Assembly (NCBI GenBank): GCA_024639445.1
Contig: JAHEIJ010000108.1
Location: 1-7,263 of the forward strand
Length of the DNA: 7,263 nt
Reading direction: 5' to 3'
DNA from: Gammaproteobacteria bacterium
Lineage (GTDB): Bacteria; Pseudomonadota; Gammaproteobacteria; UBA6429; Thiohalophilaceae
The position numbers were made by a program, and so were the translations under genes. Of this stretch, positions 1 through 5,243 are shown in pieces; positions within the stretch are counted from its first letter, which is position 1; the number at the start of each line of letters is the position of its first letter. The notes beneath the pieces were generated by a model. The model was not told where the DNA came from. It searched no databases and was given only the letters and a program-made list of their open reading frames with translations.

Positions 1-705
1 ACGCAGGGTAACCCGGACAACATTCGTCTGCTGCAGGCCTACCGCACCAACGACACCAAGGCCACACCGATTGTGCCCAGCAACAAGCGCTTCGCCGAGG
101 ACGTGGTGACCGAGGCTGATCTGCCGATTGGTCCTCCGGACCCCGACAACCCCGGCGGCCCACCCATAGGCAACCCGAAGCTCTACCGGGTCAGCAGCGG
201 CGGCCAGGTTATTTCCGACCTAGGCTCATCCGGGATCCAGAAGTCAGGGCATGCGGGCCTGTTCTGTGAGGCTTGCCATGGCAGCACGCACGCCGAGTGG
301 CCCAACGCCAATCCGTTTGCCAATGACAACGTCGCGGCGAACAAACTCCAGGGCCACGGCGGTACCATTATCGAGTGCAACGTCTGCCACGAGCCGACCG
401 ACGCCAGCCTGCCGATGGGACTGGGTGGACCGCATGGTATGCACCCAATCGTTAACGCTGTCGATGATCGTTGGAACTTCCAGCATAAGAACTACGGTGG
501 CGGTGGTAACGATAACTGTCGAATCTGCCACGGTGCGGACCTTAAGGGCACGGTACTTTCGCTGACCGCCGTGGAACGCGAGGTGACCTGTAAAAACACG
601 CAAGGAACTCTAAACTGTGTGGAAGACGGTAACGGGGTACTTAAGGCGACGATACCGAAAGACTCGCCGGTTACCTGCGGCATGTGCCACAAACAAAAGA
701 AGTAA
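1..705 (+). CDS. Multiheme c-type cytochrome, C-terminal part (5' end outside window)
   Basis: The frame is open from base 1, so the gene begins upstream; the GTG at 73 is only an internal codon. About 234 residues are visible. Four CXXCH haem c attachment sites are seen: CEACH (265-279), CNVCH (376-390), CRICH (517-531) and CGMCH (676-690), the last only four residues from the C-terminus. Extra histidines in HGSTHAEW, QGHGG, GPHGMHP and NFQHKNY could be distal haem ligands. Such proteins are exported by Sec, receive haem in the periplasm and carry electrons in respiratory or extracellular electron transfer. A Pro/Gly-rich linker (about 127-175) precedes the first visible haem site, as between two haem modules. 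The HAxLxCEACHGSTHA...QGHxGTIIECNVCH layout resembles large multihaem cytochromes in proteobacteria, but the subfamily and total haem number cannot be read here. The gene ends at a strong terminator. The multihaem call is secure; the electron partner is unknown. Confidence 0.93.
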   Translation, partial: TQGNPDNIRLLQAYRTNDTKATPIVPSNKRFAEDVVTEADLPIGPPDPDNPGGPPIGNPKLYRVSSGGQVISDLGSSGIQKSGHAGLFCEACHGSTHAEWPNANPFANDNVAANKLQGHGGTIIECNVCHEPTDASLPMGLGGPHGMHPIVNAVDDRWNFQHKNYGGGGNDNCRICHGADLKGTVLSLTAVEREVTCKNTQGTLNCVEDGNGVLKATIPKDSPVTCGMCHKQKK

Positions 706-731
706 CTCGATTCTGATCTGCAACGTTTAAT

Positions 732-762
732 AACCGCCCCAATTAAGGGGCGGTTTTTTATT
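732..762 (+). terminator. Intrinsic terminator of the cytochrome gene
   Basis: A perfect 9-bp stem (AACCGCCCC at 732-740 pairing with GGGGCGGTT at 747-755) encloses a 6-base loop. A T-run follows directly (TTTT, then ATT). It starts 26 bases after the cytochrome stop codon. On the minus strand the same hairpin is followed by a poorer T tract, so it would end convergent transcription from the 976-800 side less well. Confidence 0.93.
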
Positions 763-799
763 ACCACCAATGCTACTTTTTATCTTCATGCTATAACCA

Positions 800-976
800 T
801 TAGTGAAAAATGCTCGTGCGGGTCATACCATTAGGGTTGATGGCCAGATATTCAGGTTTTTCCAAATCGTCACCAGTAGGGTGCAATTGCTGAATATCAA
901 CCTCTAGTCCAAGCTGATGAATCAGGGCAATCACTTTTCGGCAATTGGGTGAACCTGCCAAGGTATAAAGTTTCAT
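800..976 (-). pseudogene. Truncated glutathione S-transferase N-terminal domain (probable remnant)
   Basis: The frame reads 58 residues, beginning MKLYTLAGSPNCRKV and ending NPNGMTRTSIFH before a TAA at 800-802. The start MKLY-x3-SPNCRKV and the segment EYLAINPNGM match the glutathione-binding thioredoxin fold of GST N-terminal domains, normally about 75-80 residues followed by a helical domain of over 100 residues. Here the protein stops just after the NPNG motif. The cis-proline expected two residues after the Met (NPNGxVP) is an Arg, and the SNAI/ES glutathione contact region is absent. Read in a shifted frame after the break, the DNA gives FFTNGYSMKIKSS, which weakly recalls the family's VDNGFxLWES and suggests a frameshift. 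The ATG at 974-976 has a ribosome site (GGAG) and follows the DUF899 gene by 18 bases, so it may still be transcribed. It could instead be a very small functional thioredoxin-fold protein. Confidence 0.65.
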
Positions 977-994
977 ACTCTATCTCCGTTAATC

Positions 995-1690
995 TTATGA
1001 AAGTTTTGGGTACCAGTCTGTACCTCGACCTTCATAGGTTAAATCAAACAAATTCCATAAAGGCCAGATAAGATCGACGTGTCTATTATTCTGATTCGCT
1101 TCAGTGGGGGTATAGAGCAGCTCCGCATTCCAGGAATGATGAATGTCACCATTGATCTTTCTGAAAACATTGAGGGCGGGGATCTGGTCATCGTCCGAGT
1201 TCTCTGCAAAATAATCGGTGTTATAGGTATTGTTTGCTGAAGATAAGAGCCGTAGATTATTCCAACCCCGGGTTCGAGCCCAGTCGCGAATCATATCAAT
1301 GGGTGCTTTTGCGACGACGACAAAATTCACTCTTTCTAGTAAGTGAGGGGCCGTTCCATTCAAGCTATCGAGAATGGAAGTACACATGGGGCACGGTTTT
1401 TCCCAGTCTGGCCCATACATAAAACTGTAAATAATCAAGCTATGCTTATCTTTTTGAAATAATTCTGAAAAGCGTATTTGCTCTACGGTATTTTTATCAG
1501 ATAAATTCACTGCGCCCTCTTCAAACCGGTAGTCTTCCTTTAACTTTCCACCTGTTGGCAGGTTTCTTCGTTGTTCGGCAACCTCTTCGATTTGTTTTCT
1601 TAAGTTTGTCTCGGCAATAAGTAACTCGTCACGGGCTTTACGGTATTGTCCGCTTTCGCCGGGAAACTGATGATCGTGAAACTTTCCCAT
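995..1690 (-). CDS. DUF899 family thioredoxin-like protein
   Basis: A 231-residue protein with the layout of the DUF899 (AAE2-like) family: an N-terminal helical region with RKARDELLxAE...LRKQ (about 17-45), then LPTGGKLKEDYRFE, then the thioredoxin-like core with the signature IIYSFMYGPDWEKPCPMC (86-103). The CxxC pair is C100/C103, and HLLERVNFVVVAKAPIDMIRDWARTRGW (116-143) and PALNVFRK (171-178) follow. Length is normal for the family. No signal peptide is visible, so it should be cytoplasmic. The biochemical role of DUF899 is not established; the CPMC motif in a thioredoxin-like fold suggests thiol-disulfide chemistry. The start at 1690 is supported by AGGAG (complement of 1697-1701) six bases away. 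It is the first gene of a minus-strand pair with the GST fragment and is divergent from the methyltransferase gene. Confidence 0.88.
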   Translation of the reverse strand: MGKFHDHQFPGESGQYRKARDELLIAETNLRKQIEEVAEQRRNLPTGGKLKEDYRFEEGAVNLSDKNTVEQIRFSELFQKDKHSLIIYSFMYGPDWEKPCPMCTSILDSLNGTAPHLLERVNFVVVAKAPIDMIRDWARTRGWNNLRLLSSANNTYNTDYFAENSDDDQIPALNVFRKINGDIHHSWNAELLYTPTEANQNNRHVDLIWPLWNLFDLTYEGRGTDWYPKLS

Positions 1691-1696
1691 ATATGA

Positions 1697-1701
1697 CTCC
1701 T
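1697..1701 (-). promoter_or_regulatory. Ribosome binding site of the DUF899 gene
   Basis: CTCCT on the plus strand reads AGGAG on the minus strand, six bases before the ATG at 1688-1690. This fixes the start of that gene. Confidence 0.75.
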
Positions 1702-1759
1702 GTGTTGTTATGATGCCTAAGAAAATAGGATTAAATGCGATACCACAGCTTGAACTATC

Positions 1760-1773
1760 TAGCCATATGGCTA
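1760..1773. promoter_or_regulatory. Perfect 14-bp palindrome in divergent intergenic region
   Basis: TAGCCATATGGCTA is a perfect two-fold symmetric sequence lying between the divergent DUF899 and methyltransferase genes, 70 bases from the first and 199 from the second. On the plus strand it sits between a weak -35-like TTGAAC (1750-1755) and a weak -10-like TAAAAG (1772-1777). A dimeric regulator is the simplest explanation. The half site TAGCCAT is one base off the NarL heptamer TACYYMT, but that likeness is too weak to name a regulator. It could also be chance or a restriction site (it contains CATATG). Confidence 0.4.
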
Positions 1774-1972
1774 AAAGTAGAGGGTGGGGTAGAAAGGATC
1801 AACCATATATATAGTATAGGGGTCTGAGAGCACTGATCACTGATATTAAATTTGTCTTTTATTTGTAGCAATTACTCTCTGGCCCCCTTTATTGCCAGAT
1901 TTAAAGATTATCACATACAGATAGCAGGGGAATTAGATAAATTCATTATCACCATGACATAGGGTTACGTTT

Positions 1973-2860
1973 ATGCGCCGGGAAAAACTTTTTAGTAACG
2001 ATGGATTCTATCCCTTCATCGTTGAAAGTAATGTGTTGTTACACCGTGAGGCGATTGACTGTGGGCGCCACATGTTTGAGCTGCTGTTGAAGAAGCGGAC
2101 GCCAGAGCGCCCTCTGACTGTTCTTGATCTGGCATGTGGTGGCGAACCGATCGTGATCGCGAAAATTATGGAGAGTTTCCCGGACCGGTGTTTTCACTAT
2201 ACCGGTATTGATATTAATCCTGACCAGGTCGAGCAGGCACGATCCGTATTTGAATTCCCCAAGAACGTGACCGAGGTACGGATCAACGAAGGTAATGCCT
2301 GGGATTTTCGCACTGCCGAACCCGCCCTTAAGTATGATGTGATATTCATGGGCATGAACCTGCACCATGGCACGCCGGAAGAAATTCATTACCTGGCGAC
2401 CCGGATCGTTGAACTGCTTGAAGATGACGGGGTATTTATTAATCACGATTGTTTTCGTCCGGATGACCAACCCTACCTGAGAAGACCTGATTCCCATCCC
2501 GAAAATCCTGATGAGTCTTTTCAGCTATTGGACAAGGATGTACTCTCATCCATCACGGAACCCTCATTCACCCTCGATGAAGTAGATAGCGCCGCAACCG
2601 AGCCTGATTGGCGTATCCGCTACAGGCAAAGTCTAAGCACCACGGCCATTGAGCGTGGTGGTAATAAAACCGGGATCGAATCAATGAATCAACACGTAAA
2701 CCTGCGGGATTATCCTATCTCGTTGCAGGATTTCCACAAAATATTTGAGTCCGTGGGGTTTAAGGTTAACACCCAAAGGTATAATAGCCAGGACTCGCTG
2801 GGAGAGTTTATCGCGATGGCTGTTGCGTCCAAACACGGCGTGGAATTGACTGCACAGTGA
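1973..2860 (+). CDS. Class I SAM-dependent methyltransferase
   Basis: A 295-residue cytoplasmic protein with a Rossmann-type methyltransferase core. Motif I is LDLACGGEP (51-59), the SAM-binding glycine loop. Motif II is HYTGIDINPDQVEQAR (75-90), where D80 should hold the ribose hydroxyls. An acidic NEGNAWDF (105-112) corresponds to the adenine-binding region. Motif IV is YDVIFMGMNLHH (121-132), and LEDDGVFINHDCF (149-161) is the post-motif strand. The last 130 residues are not part of the core fold and probably form a substrate or dimer module; this region does not tell the substrate. The ATG at 1973 has only a weak AGGG upstream (about 1962-1965), so the start is less certain, but RREKLFSNDGFYPF reads as a plausible N-terminus. 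It is followed by about 200 non-coding bases. Methyl transfer is well supported; the acceptor (small molecule, lipid or protein) is unknown. Confidence 0.88.
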   Translation: MRREKLFSNDGFYPFIVESNVLLHREAIDCGRHMFELLLKKRTPERPLTVLDLACGGEPIVIAKIMESFPDRCFHYTGIDINPDQVEQARSVFEFPKNVTEVRINEGNAWDFRTAEPALKYDVIFMGMNLHHGTPEEIHYLATRIVELLEDDGVFINHDCFRPDDQPYLRRPDSHPENPDESFQLLDKDVLSSITEPSFTLDEVDSAATEPDWRIRYRQSLSTTAIERGGNKTGIESMNQHVNLRDYPISLQDFHKIFESVGFKVNTQRYNSQDSLGEFIAMAVASKHGVELTAQ

Positions 2861-3056
2861 AAACACGAGTCAGAGAGTAATTAATACTAATAAAATAAAT
2901 GGAGTCATGACTACTAGGCAAGGATCGTTCCTGCAACACTTTGCATTTCCTCCGGTTGCTCCCGGCGCAATTTGCAATCAGAATTTTTATATTCCCTTTA
3001 AAATGCTGTAATATGTATTTACAGTAACCACAGTTATTTCTGGAGAGGGCAAGAAA
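2861..3056. other. Intergenic region with short hairpins, promoter and operator
   Basis: This 196-base AT-rich spacer follows the methyltransferase gene. It holds short inverted repeats, AGTCATGACT (2903-2912) and TGCAA-CACT-TTGCA (2932-2945), with no T-run long enough to call an intrinsic terminator. Its right end holds the promoter/operator described separately. No convincing gene is inside. Confidence 0.5.
3004..3024 (+). promoter_or_regulatory. Candidate extended -10 promoter overlapped by inverted repeat
   Basis: CTGTAA (3006-3011) and TTACAG (3019-3024) form a perfect 6-bp inverted repeat with a 7-base spacer. Its left arm overlaps TGC-TGTAAT (3004-3012), which fits an extended -10 element (TGn followed by a 5/6 match to TATAAT). 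No good -35 is present, as expected for an extended -10 promoter. A repressor on the repeat would block polymerase, so the cluster starting at 3057 may be controlled here. The CTGT/ACAG spacing is 11, not the 8 of the E. coli LexA box. It also misses the TyrR box spacing by one base. The regulator is unassigned. Confidence 0.42.
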
Positions 3057-3467
3057 ATGATTACGTATTTTTACTGGACGATGGTTATCGCCGTTGCCAT
3101 CGCTTTTCTTTATTTTCTTGGCCGTTCGGATAAATGGAAGATTGGATTTATTGGTGCACTGGTCACGCTGATCATTGGCTGGGGGGCTTACTTTTTCCAC
3201 TTTCAGCAGCTATTCGTTAAGCATTATGGTGGTGTCATGTCGATTACAGTACCCAAGGGACAACACCACATCGCCGCGACCTGGAAAGAGGATCACTTAT
3301 GGATAGAAAATTATGATCCCGCCACGAATACTTGTTACTTCAGTGAATATTCCAAGGGCAATCTGTTACAAGGAAAGGTGACCATTAAGAACTGTAACCC
3401 GCTGCTACCGGGATCAAGTATTCGCTCTTCATCGCCAAAGCTAGATCCAGAAGCGTCGGCCCGGTGA
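3057..3467 (+). CDS. Two-helix inner-membrane protein with periplasmic Cys-pair domain, function unknown
   Basis: I recognise no named family. The 136-residue product has two strong hydrophobic helices, about 2-21 and 29-46, joined by a short positive loop (GRSDKWK, 22-28). By the positive-inside rule the loop is cytoplasmic and the C-terminal 90 residues are periplasmic. That domain (FVKHYGGVMSITVPKGQHHIAATWKEDHLWIENYDPATNTCYFSEYSKGN, given here in part) looks like a small beta fold and carries two cysteines, C93 and C113, able to form a disulfide. The tail after 116 is Ser/Pro-rich and probably disordered. The ATG is supported by GGAGAGGG ending eight bases upstream. It is the first gene of a close run; the lipoprotein gene begins 45 bases after its stop. 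The role is probably structural or regulatory at the membrane, but nothing in the sequence proves it. Confidence 0.82.
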   Translation: MITYFYWTMVIAVAIAFLYFLGRSDKWKIGFIGALVTLIIGWGAYFFHFQQLFVKHYGGVMSITVPKGQHHIAATWKEDHLWIENYDPATNTCYFSEYSKGNLLQGKVTIKNCNPLLPGSSIRSSSPKLDPEASAR

Positions 3468-3512
3468 TAATAAACGAGGCCAGAGAGCGCTTAATTTAGT
3501 AAGGAGTAGACT

Positions 3513-4010
3513 ATGAATTCACAACATCGTCTGTCATTCAAGTTGCTTGTATTCATTCCTTTTTTGCTATTGTTAACGGCCTGTACGGCAGGGAATGTTC
3601 AGTTTGCTGCGGAAACACCGGCAGGTTTCTGGTACGGCTTGTGGCATGGTGTTATCTCGATTATTAGTCTGATCATTCACCTGTTTAATGACACTGTCAT
3701 TGTCTATGAAAAAAATAATACCGGCGGCTGGTACGATTTTGGATTCCTGCTGGGGGTCATCGTTGTCTGGGGTGGCGGTGGTCATGTGAGTTGTAAATCG
3801 GCAGCGCAAAAAAAGCGTGACAAGGAATGGGATGAAATAGGCGAAAAAGTTGAGAAAAAAGTCATGCACAAGTTAAAAAACTGGGCCGAGGATGAAGAGG
3901 GCGCCCAGGAATACGATAAAAACAAAAACAAAGAAGACTGGGATGACATTTGCGAAAAAGTGGAGAAAAAACTCAAACGTAAAATACGTGACTGGGCTGA
4001 AAAGGATTAA
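3513..4010 (+). CDS. Lipoprotein with two hydrophobic segments and a C-terminal 37-residue repeat, function unknown
   Basis: The 165-residue product starts with a lipoprotein signal: a basic n-region, LLVFIPFLLLL, then the lipobox LTAC with lipidated C24. The +2 residue is Thr, not the Asp that keeps lipoproteins in the inner membrane. Two more hydrophobic stretches follow, about 42-58 (WHGVISIISLIIHLF) and 74-88 (GFLLGVIVVWGGG), so it may also span the membrane. The motifs AGFWYGLWHG and NTGGWYDFGFLLG look like a conserved core seen in uncharacterised bacterial membrane proteins. The last 60 residues are highly charged and duplicated: EWDEIGEKVEKKV...NWAE (105-126) and DWDDICEKVEKKL...DWAE (142-163) align without gaps at a 37-residue offset, each forming an amphipathic helix. 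The start has AAGGAG seven bases upstream. It lies between the two-helix membrane protein and the exported dehydrogenase, probably in one operon. Confidence 0.85.
   Translation: MNSQHRLSFKLLVFIPFLLLLTACTAGNVQFAAETPAGFWYGLWHGVISIISLIIHLFNDTVIVYEKNNTGGWYDFGFLLGVIVVWGGGGHVSCKSAAQKKRDKEWDEIGEKVEKKVMHKLKNWAEDEEGAQEYDKNKNKEDWDDICEKVEKKLKRKIRDWAEKD
3822..4001 (+). repeat. Internal tandem duplication, 111-base period, in the lipoprotein gene
   Basis: Bases 3822-3890 and 3933-4001 encode two copies of a 23-residue helix with the pattern (E/D)W-D-x-I-x-EKVEKK-x3-K-(L/I)-x2-WAE. The copies are 111 bases (37 codons) apart and in frame. The DNA has diverged at third positions while the aromatic, Glu and Lys pattern is kept, which suggests an old duplication maintained by selection. 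Confidence 0.7.
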
Positions 4011-4044
4011 GAAGATGTTTCATTTGTGACCAGATAGTGAGCCG

Positions 4045-4050
4045 AGGAGG
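4045..4050 (+). promoter_or_regulatory. Shine-Dalgarno AGGAGG deciding the dehydrogenase start
   Basis: A consensus AGGAGG lies three bases before the ATG at 4054 and six bases before the ATG at 4057. The second spacing is the more usual, so translation probably begins at 4057. The proteins differ by one Met. Confidence 0.7.
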
Positions 4051-4053
4051 CCT

Positions 4054-5184
4054 ATGATGCGTATCAAGCTGCTATCTATTGTCGGGTTGTTCCTGCTATA
4101 TCCCTTGATTGCGACGGGCGGGCAGGATGCGGCTACCACCAGGCTGATCGAACAACTCGGCTTGAAACAGAGCGAGCAACCCATTCGACAGGCTCCGTAC
4201 TGGCGTAAACCAAAACGTATCGTCATCACCATGTTGGATCGGCAGGTCCAATCCAAACCCGACGCCATTGAGTGGCTACGCGAGGTTGCCGGTGGGGCGG
4301 AGATCATCGTTGCCAATACCCGCAAGGTTTCCCCTGAATTATTACAGGGGGCAGACGTGCTGCTCGGTTACTGTAACCACGACAATCTGAAGCACGGCCA
4401 GCAATTACGCTATATTCTCAACTATTCAGCGGGCGTGGATAAATGCACCCGTTCTCCACTGGCGCAGCAACGACCGATCCTGGTAACCAATATGCAGCGG
4501 GTCTACGGTCCAGGGATCGCGGAACATGTGATGGCGATGATGTATATGCTGACGCGTAAACTCTATGTCTATCATGATCGCCAGCGGGCGCAACAATGGG
4601 ACCGCAAGGCGGTGAAACGCATCGACATGTGGGAGGTGCAGGACCGAACCCTGTTGGTTGTGGGTCTGGGCGGCATCGGAACCGAGGTTGCCAGGCGCGC
4701 CGATGCCCTGGGCATGCGGGTAATCGCGATTCGCAATTCTTCACGTACCGGGCCTGCCTTCGTGGACTATGTAGGTCTGCCCAACGAACTCCACAAGCTC
4801 GCGGGGGAGGCCGATGTGGTGGTCAACACCACGCCACTGACAGCAAAGACCAAAAACATGTTCGATCGCCGATTTTTCCGCAGCATGAAACAAGGAACGT
4901 ATTTTATTAATGTCGGTCGCGGCAAGAGTGTGGTGACCGCGGACTTGATCGCCGCACTGAATACGGAGCACCTTGGCGGTGCCGCGCTCGATGTGCAGGA
5001 CCCGGAACCACTCCCCGCAGACCACCCGCTGTGGCAGACGAAGAACATCATTATCACACCGCATATCAGTGCCGGTTCGGATCGACAAATGCAACGCTAC
5101 TGGCTAGTGGTACGCGAAAACTTGCGCCGCTATGTTAATGGCGAGCGTATGCTGAATGTGGTCAATCTCAAGCGTGGTTATTAA
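4054..5184 (+). CDS. Exported D-2-hydroxyacid dehydrogenase family protein
   Basis: The 376-residue product belongs to the D-isomer-specific 2-hydroxyacid dehydrogenases, which interconvert 2-keto acids and D-2-hydroxy acids with NAD(P)H. The Rossmann core has VVGLGGIG (202-209, the GxGxxG loop). The catalytic triad is complete: R289 in INVGRGKSV, E318 in LDVQDPEPLP and H337 in IITPHISAG. Spacing (R to E 29, E to H 19) fits the family. The strand after the glycine loop ends AIRNSSRTG (225-233) with no Asp or Glu at the usual ribose-binding position, which favours NADP(H). The N-terminus is odd: MMRIKLLSIVGLFLLYPLIATGG is a typical Sec signal or membrane anchor, with a linker to the catalytic domain at about 54. 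Active-site residues are all kept, so it is not simply decayed, yet nicotinamide cofactors are not normally free in the periplasm. Residues are numbered from 4054; 4057 is the better-placed start. It lies 43 bases after the lipoprotein gene. Confidence 0.92.
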   Translation: MMRIKLLSIVGLFLLYPLIATGGQDAATTRLIEQLGLKQSEQPIRQAPYWRKPKRIVITMLDRQVQSKPDAIEWLREVAGGAEIIVANTRKVSPELLQGADVLLGYCNHDNLKHGQQLRYILNYSAGVDKCTRSPLAQQRPILVTNMQRVYGPGIAEHVMAMMYMLTRKLYVYHDRQRAQQWDRKAVKRIDMWEVQDRTLLVVGLGGIGTEVARRADALGMRVIAIRNSSRTGPAFVDYVGLPNELHKLAGEADVVVNTTPLTAKTKNMFDRRFFRSMKQGTYFINVGRGKSVVTADLIAALNTEHLGGAALDVQDPEPLPADHPLWQTKNIIITPHISAGSDRQMQRYWLVVRENLRRYVNGERMLNVVNLKRGY

Positions 5185-5234
5185 GCGGCAAAAGTCTGTG
5201 AAAAAAGGGACGGAGGTATTAAATAACTTACAAT

Positions 5235-5242
5235 GAGGTGAT
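5235..5242 (+). promoter_or_regulatory. Extended Shine-Dalgarno GAGGTGAT deciding the sulfurtransferase start
   Basis: GAGGTGAT is an eight-base match to the anti-Shine-Dalgarno complement TAAGGAGGTGAT. It overlaps the in-frame GTG at 5238 and ATG at 5241. Only the ATG at 5244 leaves usable spacing, five bases after GAGG. This favours 5244 as the true start. Confidence 0.6.
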
Positions 5243-5243
5243 G

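Noticed and set aside
73..75. GTG at 73 as the start of the cytochrome gene
   Set aside because: The frame is open to base 1 with family-like sequence (GNPDNIRLLQAYRTND) before it, no ribosome site, and no signal peptide after it.
244..603. Antisense and alternate-frame readings over the cytochrome gene
   Set aside because: The four CXXCH motifs fix the real frame; the others are compositional shadows.
1892..1919. Promoter TTGCCA / CATACA for the methyltransferase gene
   Set aside because: Spacing of 16 is acceptable but the -10 matches only three of six bases; too weak to list.
2903..2945. Terminator after the methyltransferase gene
   Set aside because: Short dyads are present (AGTCATGACT, TGCAA-CACT-TTGCA) but no stable GC-rich stem followed by a T-run.
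2907..3011. 34-residue frame starting ATG at 2907
   Set aside because: GGAG is only two bases from the ATG, the product looks random, and the frame runs into the predicted promoter.
3006..3024. LexA (SOS) box
   Set aside because: CTGT and ACAG are present but separated by 11 bases, not 8, and the downstream genes are not SOS genes.
4418..5094. Long antisense frames under the dehydrogenase gene
   Set aside because: They are Arg/Pro/Cys-rich shadows of a strongly supported gene, with no start signals or family motifs.
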